Part shown: positions 1 to 6,197 of the stretch, piece after piece | Position numbering within the stretch: the stretch's first letter is position 1 | Layout: each line of letters begins with the position of its first letter | Assembly (NCBI GenBank): GCA_021737525.1 | Contig: JAIPDU010000091.1 | Location: forward strand, 1 to 6,592 | DNA length: 6,592 bases | Source of the DNA: Desulfohalobiaceae bacterium | GTDB lineage: Bacteria; Desulfobacterota; Desulfovibrionia; Desulfovibrionales; Desulfothermaceae | Direction of reading: 5' to 3' | The notes under the pieces: model-generated | Database searches by the model: none | The model's input: only the letters and a program-made list of their open reading frames with translations | What the model was told of the DNA's origin: nothing | Made by a program: the position numbers and the translations under genes

Positions 1-275
1 GAGCCGTTGCCGAAGCTGAAGTAGGGGGCGCTGTCCCCGGATGCGGCCCAGAGCATGAAGCTCCCCCCGTATCCGGCCCGAGGGTAGCGGCGATAGAAGG
101 CCTTGAGATTCTCCGCGTAGGGGATGCCCTCCATCAGGCTCTGCGCCACGGCCAGGCTCAGCACGGAATCGTCCGTGATCCGGCACTGCGGGGTGACAAG
201 CTCAAAGTCCCTGCTCTTGGTGGGCCGGGCCTCGAAGCGGGAGCCCACGAGATCGCCAATGATCGCTCCCAGCAT
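1..275 (-). CDS. ADP-ribosylglycohydrolase family protein, N-terminal part (runs off left edge)
   Basis: The visible 91 residues match the N-terminus of the DraG/ADP-ribosylglycohydrolase family, whose members remove ADP-ribose from proteins or small molecules with two Mg ions. The opening has the family's IIGDxxGSRFE pattern (residues 5-15) and a TDDS metal-binding motif at 34-37. Further on come YGGSF (69-73) and SFGNG (87-91), also typical of this branch. The gene is cut by the window edge, so the later Asp-rich metal-binding motifs cannot be checked. The ATG at 273-275 is preceded by a strong Shine-Dalgarno (GGAGGA, complement of 281-286) about five bases away. It is divergent from the flavoprotein gene, with 135 bp between the starts. 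No dinitrogenase-reductase ADP-ribosyltransferase (DraT) is visible, so a nitrogenase role is not supported and the substrate is unknown. Confidence 0.9.
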   Translation of the reverse strand, partial: MLGAIIGDLVGSRFEARPTKSRDFELVTPQCRITDDSVLSLAVAQSLMEGIPYAENLKAFYRRYPRAGYGGSFMLWAASGDSAPYFSFGNG

Positions 276-410
276 TCCTTTCCTCCTTCTCGGCCATGTG
301 CTCCCCGGGGCGTGACCCGGTGAAGCGAATTGTGGCACAATGGGATGATATCCTCATCTCCCGGAACCAGGCTCCGATTGCTTCCGGGAAAACAGGCAAG
401 GAGCAGGCAC

Positions 411-1163
411 ATGCCCAAGACCAAAGGCAGCGTTACTCAGGTTATCAGGAAAGTGGCTGAGAATAAAGATGTGGTATCCCTGTATTTTGCCAAGCCTAAA
501 GACAGTGATCTGTGCGACTACCGTTGCGGTCAGTTCCTGACCCTGAGCTTTCGGCAGAAGGACGGAACCTGGAGCAGGCAGCATCCGTTCACACTGTCCA
601 GCGCCCCAGAGGACGATTTCCTCCGCGTAACCATCAAGCGGGCCGGATCCTTCACCCGGACCGTGCAGGATTCTGTAGAGGAGGGGGATGAAGTGCTCCT
701 GGCGGGTTCTTTCGGCAGGTTCTGTCAGTCAGCGGACTACCATGGCCGGCTAGCGCTCATCGCCGGAGGGGTGGGCATCACTCCCTTTCTCAGCGTCCTG
801 CGGCACCTGCGGGCCACGGATGCCGCTTCGGAGGTCGTCCTCTTCTGGGCCAACAGGACCTGGCAGGATGTTTTCGCTCGCCGGGAATTCGAGGAGCTAG
901 GACGCGACCTGGCTTTGAGGGTGGTCCATGTCCTGAGCCGGGAAAAGCGGGTGCCTCATGGGGCTGACAATCCAGGCGAGCATGTGGAGCTGGGCCACAT
1001 CGACGCGAATATCCTTCGAACCCATGCCGGTGATTTCGGAGAAGCAGGCATATTCCTCTGCGGTCCGCCGGCAATGCAAGAGGCTGTCCTGGCCGAGATC
1101 GAGGCCCTGGGTGTTTCCAGGGAGCGCGTGGATACGGAGAGCTTTGTCTACAGCTCCAGCTAG
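411..1163 (+). CDS. Stand-alone FAD/NAD(P)-binding oxidoreductase, ferredoxin-NADP reductase type
   Basis: A 250-residue cytosolic flavoprotein with two domains. Residues 1 to about 108 form the FAD-binding beta-barrel, with the flavin-contacting motif RQHPFTLSS at 56-64. Residues 112-250 form the NAD(P)-binding domain, with GGVGITPFLSVLR at 119-131 and FLCGPPAM at 215-222; it ends in an aromatic-containing tail (ESFVYSSS). Such proteins pass electrons between NAD(P)H and a carrier such as ferredoxin or another subunit. The C-terminal four-cysteine [2Fe-2S] cluster of PyrK or sulfhydrogenase gamma subunits is absent, and no ferredoxin or membrane domain is fused. The ATG at 411 is chosen because AAGGAG (398-403) lies seven bases upstream; an upstream in-frame ATG at 330 lacks a ribosome site. 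The partner is unknown: neither neighbour is an obvious redox enzyme, and the hydrogenase locus is 5 kb away. Confidence 0.88.
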   Translation: MPKTKGSVTQVIRKVAENKDVVSLYFAKPKDSDLCDYRCGQFLTLSFRQKDGTWSRQHPFTLSSAPEDDFLRVTIKRAGSFTRTVQDSVEEGDEVLLAGSFGRFCQSADYHGRLALIAGGVGITPFLSVLRHLRATDAASEVVLFWANRTWQDVFARREFEELGRDLALRVVHVLSREKRVPHGADNPGEHVELGHIDANILRTHAGDFGEAGIFLCGPPAMQEAVLAEIEALGVSRERVDTESFVYSSS

Positions 1164-1168
1164 GCTCA

Positions 1169-1344
1169 GTTCCCCGTTTCGCGTTCCCCGTTCACCGTTC
1201 CCAGTTCCCCGTTCCCCGTTCTGGGTTGGGGGGGGCTGGGTATTCGGCGCTGGGTATTGGGTTTCGAAATTCGAATTTTGAATTTCTAATTTCGGATTTC
1301 GGGTTTTTGGTCCTTGGTGCTGGCCTCCGACGTCCGGGTTTCAG
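1169..1344. repeat. Degenerate heptanucleotide tandem array, copy 1
   Basis: This fills nearly all of the 193-bp gap between the convergent flavoprotein and ddl genes. Read in steps of seven bases from 1169, it gives nine in-phase units of GTTCCCC type (exact copies at 1169, 1183, 1204 and 1211) up to 1231. After a one-base slip in a run of eight Gs, the step of seven resumes at 1233. It continues for about 16 units that drift to GTTTCGA, ATTTCGG and GTTTTTG types. The array begins five bases after the flavoprotein TAG stop and ends 12 bp short of the ddl stop. There are no unique spacers, so it is not a CRISPR. It is related to the array at 4136-4268. Short tandem heptamers are known in other bacteria, for example cyanobacterial STRR sequences; function unknown. 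Confidence 0.8.
1223..1240 (+). other. Possible G-quadruplex motif
   Basis: Within the heptamer array, the plus strand carries GGG, a run of eight Gs, and another GGG separated by two-base gaps. Splitting the eight-G run gives four G3 tracts with short loops, which fits the usual G3N1-7 pattern. It would lie in the 3' untranslated RNA of the flavoprotein gene. This is a pattern match only. Confidence 0.4.
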
Positions 1345-1356
1345 CAGTCACGGGCT

Positions 1357-2277
1357 TCAGGTTTCATGCGAGCCGTGTCTGGAGAGCCCGAGCCGGATGA
1401 GCTCCGCAATGAGATCCGTGAAGGAATATCCCACGGCTGCCGCGGCCTTGGGGAAGAGGCTGTTCGCGGTCATGCCGGGCAGGGTATTCGTCTCCAGGGC
1501 AAAGGGCCGCCCGTCCCGGACCAGGAAGTCCGTCCGGCTGTAGTCCGAAAGGCCCAGCTCCCGGTGGCAGAGAAGGGCCAGATCCGTGATCTCCCGGGTG
1601 AGCTCCTCCGGGATGGGCGCGGGACAGATCTCCTCCGCGGCCTGGGGGGTGTACTTGCTGAAGTAGTCGAAGAATCCGGAGGCGTCCGCGGGGCGGATGA
1701 GGATGGGGGGCAGGGCCTTCTCGCCCAGGACGGGGCAGGTGACCTCCTCCCCGGAAATGCTCTCCTCGATCAGGACGTAGTCTCCTTGGGCCAGAAGACG
1801 GTCCACGCCTGCGCGGATCTCCTCCTGTCCGGTTGCGCGGACCACATCCAGGCTGGAGCCCCCGGCGTGGGGCTTGAGGAAGACCGGCGGATCGAGCCGG
1901 CAGCGCCAGTCCGGGGCCGGGGGCATGGGCACGAATTCCCAGTCCGGGGTGGGGATGCCCCGAGCGGCGAAAAGGGTCTTGGCAGCAGACTTGTCCAGGG
2001 CAAGGAGAGATCCCTTGGGGCCGGAGCCCTGATAGGGGCACCCTGCCTGCTCCAGTACGGCCTGCACGACTCCGTCCTCGCCGGGGGCCCCGTGCAGGTT
2101 GATGAAGGCGAAATCGTTCGCTCCAGCTCGTTCCGGGAGTGTGGAAAAACTCGTGGCCGGATCGAAGAGCTCCACCTCGTGCCCCAGCTCCTCCAGGGCC
2201 GAGTGGATGGCGCTAACTCCCTTGAGGGAGACCTCCCTCTCGTTGGACCATCCCCCGCCGATCAAAAGGATACGCAT
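1357..2277 (-). CDS. ddl: D-alanine--D-alanine ligase
   Basis: A 306-residue cytosolic ATP-grasp enzyme that joins two D-alanines for peptidoglycan precursors. The N-terminal domain has GGxSNEREVS (residues 8-17), with Glu15 in the place of the catalytic glutamate of E. coli DdlB, and HGAPGEDG at 62-69. The central domain has KPHAGGSS, the ATP-binding loop. The C-terminal domain has the metal- and substrate-binding segment ETNTLPGMTANS at 262-273 (Glu262, Asn264, Ser273). Length is normal for the family. Two ATGs are possible, at 2283 and 2277. The one at 2277 is preferred because GGAGGT (complement of 2285-2290) sits about eight bases from it but only one or two from the other. Its first 65 bases overlap the 3' end of the HD-domain gene, so the two are probably co-transcribed and translationally coupled. 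Confidence 0.94.
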   Translation of the reverse strand: MRILLIGGGWSNEREVSLKGVSAIHSALEELGHEVELFDPATSFSTLPERAGANDFAFINLHGAPGEDGVVQAVLEQAGCPYQGSGPKGSLLALDKSAAKTLFAARGIPTPDWEFVPMPPAPDWRCRLDPPVFLKPHAGGSSLDVVRATGQEEIRAGVDRLLAQGDYVLIEESISGEEVTCPVLGEKALPPILIRPADASGFFDYFSKYTPQAAEEICPAPIPEELTREITDLALLCHRELGLSDYSRTDFLVRDGRPFALETNTLPGMTANSLFPKAAAAVGYSFTDLIAELIRLGLSRHGSHET

Positions 2278-2845
2278 GCACATCCACCTCCAGGCTTTGG
2301 GTTAAAAGCTTCTCCAACGCCAACACCCGGGCGTGCGAGCGGTAGATCTTCTGCATTCGCTCAAAGGAGTGCGCGTAGCGGCTCACAATATCCTCGAAGC
2401 GCTCCCGGACGGAGACGATGCGGTCGTGGACCACGCGCTTGTCCGCGTAGAGAACCGTTAGGGGAAGGAAGTGGCGCTCCAGGTTCAGCTCTCCGGGCCA
2501 GTGCACGTGGTGGATGACCCCCTGGGCGATGGCCGGATTGCCCAGTCGCTGCATGACCAGCGAGGCGCCGATTTGACTGTGACTGCCCTGGTGAACGATG
2601 GTATAGGCCTTGCCCAGGTCGTGCAGCAGGGCCGCGGCGCGGACTTCCTGGATTCGGACGTCCCAGCCGCGCTGCTTGGCCCAGGTGGCCAGGGAGGTGG
2701 CGATGCGGGCCACCATCAGGCTGTGGGTCCCGATATGCTCCGGCATGTCCAGCTCGCGCCAGAACTGGAAGCAGGTCTGGTCTTCCGGAATAGTCCCGGT
2801 GGACCGGGCGGTGAACCGGATATGGGCCAAGGGCGAATCCTGCAT
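2213..2845 (-). CDS. HD-domain metal-dependent phosphohydrolase
   Basis: A 210-residue soluble protein with the HD-superfamily metal-site order: His41, the His75-Asp76 pair in LLHDLGK, further histidines at 89 and 112-113, and Asp135 in YADKR. HD proteins of this kind usually hydrolyse phosphate esters of nucleotides, but the substrate cannot be read from sequence. The C-terminal part from about 140 is charged and helical-looking (RERFEDIVSRY and onward). The ATG at 2843-2845 is chosen because GAGGTG lies a few bases upstream; a GTG at 2884 and an ATG at 2875 would add 13 or 10 residues but lack properly spaced ribosome sites. Roughly the last 20 residues are encoded in another frame of the ddl start region, so they may be a fortuitous tail. 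It is divergent from hypD, with 159 bp between starts. Confidence 0.87.
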   Translation of the reverse strand: MQDSPLAHIRFTARSTGTIPEDQTCFQFWRELDMPEHIGTHSLMVARIATSLATWAKQRGWDVRIQEVRAAALLHDLGKAYTIVHQGSHSQIGASLVMQRLGNPAIAQGVIHHVHWPGELNLERHFLPLTVLYADKRVVHDRIVSVRERFEDIVSRYAHSFERMQKIYRSHARVLALEKLLTQSLEVDVHAYPFDRRGMVQREGGLPQGS

Positions 2846-3004
2846 GAGGCACCTCGCACCAGCCCGCCTCCTCATTCCTTGCACGGAGCGAGAGGCTGGA
2901 CTTTTGAGCCGAATTGGTCCAAACTCCCTGCACAGCAGCGCATGGCCCGCGGGACTTTCCAGGCGTCCTTCAGAAATGCAAGAGCCGCGGGAAGGGATGA
3001 AATC

Positions 3005-4132
3005 ATGCTACAAAACATGACGGAAAAAAACAACAAAGCGGCCGACCTGCGGGAGCTGCGCGATCCGGATTTCTGCCGCGGCCTGGCCCGGAAGCTGCAA
3101 GAGATGCTGGACCGGGATGTCCGCTTCATGGAGGTCTGCGGCACGCACACCATGAGCATTTTCGGCAGCGGCCTGCGCAGCCTCATGCCCCGGGGACTGC
3201 ACCATGTCTCCGGCCCGGGATGTCCGGTCTGCGTCACCCACGGCAGCGATATCGCCGCCTTCCTGGAACTGGCCCAGACTCCCGGAGTGATGCTGGCCAG
3301 CTTCGGGGACATGCTCCGGGTGCCCGGTCCCCGGGGGAAGAGCCTCAAGACGGCCCAGGCCGAGGGCGCCTCGGTCCGGATCTGCTATTCCCCCTTCGAG
3401 GCGGTGCAGCTCGCGGAGAGCAATCCGGACCGGGAAGTGGTCTTCCTGGGCGTGGGCTTCGAGACCACCGCCCCGGCAGTGGCGGCCACCATGGAAATGG
3501 CCCATGGCAAGTCCCTGGCCAATTTCAGCCTCTATTCCTGTCACAAGCTGATCCCCCCGGCCCTGGAAGCCCTGGCGGGCAAGCCCGGGATCCGGGTGGA
3601 CGGATTCCTCCTGCCGGGCCACGTCTCCTCGATTATCGGGACGGAGCCATACCGCTTTCTGGCCCGCGACTACGGCATCCCCGCAGTGGTGGGCGGCTTC
3701 GAGCCCGGGGACATCCTCCAGGCCCTGCTCTTGCTGGTCCGGCGCATCAAGAGCGCTGAGCCGGGCGTGGACAACGAGTACAGCCGGGCGGTTAAGCCCG
3801 AGGGCAATCCGCGGGCCCAGGAGGTGATGCACCGGGTCTTCGAGCCGCGGGACGCCCTCTGGCGGGGCCTGGGAACCATCCCCTCCAGCGGTCTTGGCCT
3901 TCGGGAGGAATATGCCGCCCTGGACGCTGAGCGCCGCTTTTCCCTTTCCCGCACAGGTGGTGAGGATCCCCCGGGCTGCCGCTGCGGCGAGGTCCTGCAG
4001 GGAGCGATCAGCCCGGGTGAGTGTCCCCTCTTCGGCCGGACCTGCACGCCCTCGTCCCCGGTCGGCCCCTGCATGGTTTCCAGCGAGGGCAGCTGCGCGG
4101 CCAGCTACCACTATGATGTCGACGCGCTTTAG
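3005..4132 (+). CDS. hypD: [NiFe]-hydrogenase maturation factor HypD
   Basis: A 375-residue cytosolic iron-sulfur protein that, with HypC, forms the scaffold on which the Fe(CN)2CO group is assembled before transfer to the hydrogenase large subunit. The conserved motifs are present: FMEVCGTHTM at 41-50 (Cys45) and GPGCPVC at 70-76 (Cys73, Cys76), matching the essential Cys41, Cys69 and Cys72 of E. coli HypD. GFETTAPA, the PGHVS motif, and a C-terminal cysteine cluster (325, 327, 340, 347, 356, 364) supplying the [4Fe-4S] ligands follow. The open frame extends far upstream on this strand, but the ATG at 3005 is chosen because AAGGGA (2992-2997) is seven bases away and it gives the family's normal length; an ATG at 3017 is less likely. 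hypC, usually just upstream of hypD, is missing here: the upstream neighbour is divergent. Confidence 0.96.
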   Translation: MLQNMTEKNNKAADLRELRDPDFCRGLARKLQEMLDRDVRFMEVCGTHTMSIFGSGLRSLMPRGLHHVSGPGCPVCVTHGSDIAAFLELAQTPGVMLASFGDMLRVPGPRGKSLKTAQAEGASVRICYSPFEAVQLAESNPDREVVFLGVGFETTAPAVAATMEMAHGKSLANFSLYSCHKLIPPALEALAGKPGIRVDGFLLPGHVSSIIGTEPYRFLARDYGIPAVVGGFEPGDILQALLLLVRRIKSAEPGVDNEYSRAVKPEGNPRAQEVMHRVFEPRDALWRGLGTIPSSGLGLREEYAALDAERRFSLSRTGGEDPPGCRCGEVLQGAISPGECPLFGRTCTPSSPVGPCMVSSEGSCAASYHYDVDAL

Positions 4133-4135
4133 GCC

Positions 4136-4268
4136 GTTCCCCGTTCTGGGTTCAACGTTCCCCGTTCCGGGTTCAGGGTTCTCGGCGCTGGGTGCTGGGT
4201 TTCGAATGTGGCATTTGGGGCTTAGGGTTTTAGGTTCTTGGTCCCTGCGCCCGATGTCCGGGTTTTTT
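4136..4268. repeat. Degenerate heptanucleotide tandem array, copy 2
   Basis: Nineteen consecutive seven-base units in unbroken phase occupy much of the 243-bp hypD-hypE gap. They start as GTTCCCC (4136 and 4157) and GTTCNGG types, pass through GCGCTGG, GTGCTGG and GTTTCGA (4185-4205), and end in GTTTTTT (4262-4268). The array starts three bases after the hypD TAG stop. The stretch 4182-4206 is the same as 1244-1268 in copy 1 except for two bases, and 4252-4265 matches 1328-1341 with one difference. The two arrays therefore share both unit and order and are probably copies of one element in the same orientation. The remaining 107 bases before hypE hold no gene I can support. Confidence 0.78.
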
Positions 4269-4345
4269 AGCAGTTATGAGTCACCAGAAACTGATTCCAG
4301 CCAGAAGTTTGATATGAGAAGCATTTCGCCCGCTCTGTGAGGATT

Positions 4346-4368
4346 CCTCCCGGATTGCGGGCAGGAGG
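4346..4368 (+). promoter_or_regulatory. hypE ribosome binding site with possible covering hairpin
   Basis: AGGAGG at 4363-4368 lies seven bases before the TTG at 4376 and decides that start. The bases just before it, CCT and CCCG at 4346-4352, can pair with CGGG and AGG at 4358-4361 and 4363-4365 around a five-base loop with one bulge, or CCTCC can pair directly with GGAGG. Either fold would hide part of the ribosome site in the mRNA. The Shine-Dalgarno is clear; the hairpin's regulatory role is only a possibility. Confidence 0.5.
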
Positions 4369-4375
4369 AGAGGAT

Positions 4376-5383
4376 TTGAGCGAAGAGCGCATCCTGCTGG
4401 ATCACGGAAGCGGCGGCCTGGCCTCGCATCGGCTAGTCAGCGAGGTCTTTCTCCGACACATGGGGAACGAGTTCCTGAACGGCCTGGACGACGCCGCCTG
4501 TGTGGCCACAGGGCCACTGACCGCGGTGAGCACGGACACCTTCACCGTGGATCCGCTTTTCTTCCCCGGAGGCGACATCGGTTCCCTGGCGGTGCACGGC
4601 ACGGTCAACGACGTGGCCATGCTCGGGGCCAGGCCACGCTATCTGACTTGCGGGTTCATAATCGAGGAGGGGTTCGCCCTGGGGGATCTGGAACGCATCG
4701 TTGCCTCCATGGCCCGTGCGGCGAAGGAGGCAGGCGTGCATGTCGTGGCCGGGGATACCAAGGTGGTCACCAGGGGGGCCGCGGACAAGCTCTTCATAAA
4801 CACCACAGGGCTGGGAGAGCTCCTGCTGGACGCCCCCCTGTCCGGAAGCGGGGCGGAGGAGGGCGACGCCGTCCTGGTCAGCGGCAACCTCGGGGATCAC
4901 GGCCTGGCGGTCTTTGCCGCCAGGGAGGGGCTCTCCTTCCGGACTCCGGTCCAAAGCGACTCCGCCTGCCTGAATCACATGGTTGCCGACCTGCTGCGGA
5001 ATGTTCCCCAGGTGCGCGTGCTCCGCGATCCCACGCGAGGAGGGCTGGCCACGACCCTGAACGAGATAGCGGGGCAGTCCGGGCGGGACATTCTTCTCCG
5101 GGAAGCCGATCTCCCCATCGATCCCGAAGTCCGGGAAAGCTGCTCCTTTCTGGGGCTGGATCCGCTCTACCTGGCCAATGAGGGCAAGCTGATCTGCGTG
5201 GTGCCGAGCAGCCGGGCGGAGGAGGCCCTGGGGATCCTCAAGCGGCACGAGGTTGGCGGAAACGCCGCCAGCATCGGCGAGGTGGGAGATTCGAGCCGGG
5301 GCAGGGTGATTCTGGAGACGGGTATCGGCGGCAGGCGGATGTTGCAGATGCTGGAGGGCGAGCAGTTGCCCCGCATCTGCTGA
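4376..5383 (+). CDS. hypE: [NiFe]-hydrogenase maturation factor HypE
   Basis: A 335-residue cytosolic protein of the PurM/SelD ATP-binding fold. HypE dehydrates the carbamoyl group placed on its C-terminal cysteine by HypF, giving the thiocyanate that becomes the CN ligand, which passes to the HypC-HypD complex. The hallmark C-terminus PRIC is intact, with Cys335 last. Also present are HGSGG at 10-14, LDDAA at 37-41, the VDPLFFPGGDIG segment at 58-69, GTVNDVAMLGA at 75-85, and DPTRGG in the second half. A GTG at 4337 would add 13 residues but has no ribosome site. The TTG at 4376 has a well-spaced AGGAGG and gives the usual family N-terminus (MSEERILLDHGSGG) and length. It probably shares a transcript with hypD despite the 243-bp gap, and it is convergent with the protease gene 18 bp away. 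Confidence 0.95.
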   Translation: MSEERILLDHGSGGLASHRLVSEVFLRHMGNEFLNGLDDAACVATGPLTAVSTDTFTVDPLFFPGGDIGSLAVHGTVNDVAMLGARPRYLTCGFIIEEGFALGDLERIVASMARAAKEAGVHVVAGDTKVVTRGAADKLFINTTGLGELLLDAPLSGSGAEEGDAVLVSGNLGDHGLAVFAAREGLSFRTPVQSDSACLNHMVADLLRNVPQVRVLRDPTRGGLATTLNEIAGQSGRDILLREADLPIDPEVRESCSFLGLDPLYLANEGKLICVVPSSRAEEALGILKRHEVGGNAASIGEVGDSSRGRVILETGIGGRRMLQMLEGEQLPRIC

Positions 5384-5401
5384 GTATTGAGCCGGGTCCC
5401 G

Positions 5402-5929
5402 CTATGTGTCGTTCCGCTGTTTCGGCTCCAGGCCGAGCTCCCCAAGATCCTGGAAAAGCAGGTCCAGAGCGGTCCGAATTCCCTTTTGCGCCTGGGGCGT
5501 GAGCTCGGTCCCCGTCTCCAGGCTAAAGGGCCTGATCCCGTAGAGGACGATGTTCTCCGGCTGGGTCCCGGTGAGCTGGGTAACGGCCAGGACTTCGCTC
5601 AGGCCCAGCTGATGCGGTGACACCTTGTTCTGGAAGAATCCCGGCTCCTCGGAAAGGTCGATTCGGGTGACGCTTCCCGGTTCGGCCTCGTCGGAGTTGA
5701 TCGCGTCCAGGATATACAGGCGCACCCTGCTCTCGATGGTGGAAAGCAGCTCCATCCCCGATGTCCCGCCGTCCAGGACCTCCACCCCGGGAGGCATCTC
5801 GTAGTCCCGCTGCAGCTTCCACACGGCCTTGACTCCCGCGCCCTCGTCCGAGAGCAGGATGTTGCCGATCCCCAGGATCAGGATATTCGCCTGTTCCGTG
5901 TCCTGCTGACTATTGCCTTCCAGTGTCAT
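5402..5929 (-). CDS. HyaD/HybD-family hydrogenase maturation endopeptidase
   Basis: A 175-residue cytosolic protease that clips the C-terminal extension from a [NiFe]-hydrogenase large subunit once nickel is in place. The family signature GIGNxLLSDEGAGV spans 20-33. The three nickel-sensing residues known from E. coli HybD (Glu16, Asp62, His93) correspond to Glu29, Asp75 (ILDA) and His106 (SPHQ). DGGTSG at 53-58 is also typical. The ATG at 5927-5929 is chosen because AAGGA (complement of 5936-5940) lies six bases upstream; the open frame continues to 6139, but that extension runs through the inverted-repeat element and resembles no protease sequence. The large-subunit gene lies upstream on the same strand and is its probable substrate, though the two are separated by a terminator and the repeat element. 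Confidence 0.94.
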   Translation of the reverse strand: MTLEGNSQQDTEQANILILGIGNILLSDEGAGVKAVWKLQRDYEMPPGVEVLDGGTSGMELLSTIESRVRLYILDAINSDEAEPGSVTRIDLSEEPGFFQNKVSPHQLGLSEVLAVTQLTGTQPENIVLYGIRPFSLETGTELTPQAQKGIRTALDLLFQDLGELGLEPKQRNDT

Positions 5930-5992
5930 GGCTCTTCCTTCTCTGATTTGATGATTCATACGGTACAAGCTTTCATGGTTATGGATAATAAA

Positions 5993-6024
5993 AACCGCCA
6001 AGGCGCGAAGGACGCCAAGAAGAT
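5993..6024 (+). repeat. Left terminal inverted repeat
   Basis: The repeat begins AACCGCCAAG and is built from three 9-bp units of the form CGCCAAGNN (5995-6021). Its reverse complement matches the right end apart from three substitutions and a two-base length difference. Confidence 0.7.
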
Positions 6025-6026
6025 TA

Positions 6027-6059
6027 TTTTGGCCTGCTGGGTTGAACAGCAGGCCAAAA
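6027..6059. repeat. Hairpin 1 within the inverted-repeat element
   Basis: A perfect 13-bp stem (6027-6039 with 6047-6059, TTTTGGCCTGCTG and its complement) with a seven-base loop. In the minus-strand reading, the stem ends in a T-run-like TTTT rich in A/T on either side, but there is no sustained T tract after it. It looks like a structural part of the element rather than a terminator. Confidence 0.65.
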
Positions 6060-6165
6060 GGCTTCGCAATATCGCCTCTTGAATGGCACTTTATTGATAT
6101 CTCCTTGAAATAACGAATAACTGAATTGAAAAGATACACAAGAAAAGTGCAATCGAAGGCTCAGT

Positions 6166-6196
6166 TTTTGCTTTGCGGCAACCCCGCAAAGCAAAA
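6166..6196. repeat. Hairpin 2 within the inverted-repeat element
   Basis: A perfect 13-bp stem (6166-6178 with 6184-6196, TTTTGCTTTGCGG and its complement) with a five-base loop. It mirrors hairpin 1 in stem length and in its TTTT/AAAA ends, but the stem sequence is different. Confidence 0.65.
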
Positions 6197-6197
6197 G

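Noticed and set aside
333..347. TGGCAC resembling the -24 half of a sigma-54 promoter upstream of the flavoprotein gene
   Set aside because: The matching TTGC -12 half is absent at the right spacing (GATG is found), so this is probably chance.
958..1281. Open frame with a PVPRSPF-like repeated peptide at its end
   Set aside because: It overlaps the flavoprotein gene in another frame, and its repeated part is a translation of the heptamer array.
1169..1344. CRISPR array
   Set aside because: The units are 7 bp and directly adjacent, without unique spacers, and no cas gene is present.
1366..2517. Long plus-strand open frame opposite ddl and the HD gene
   Set aside because: The opposite strand encodes two clear protein families with intact motifs; this frame resembles none and follows from high GC content.
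3008..4111. Long minus-strand open frame (367 residues) opposite hypD
   Set aside because: It is antisense to an intact HypD with all key cysteines and shows no family motifs.
5930..6139. 70-residue in-frame N-terminal extension of the endopeptidase
   Set aside because: It is coded by the repeat element and AT-rich leader, lacks a ribosome site, and the family starts near the ATG at 5929.
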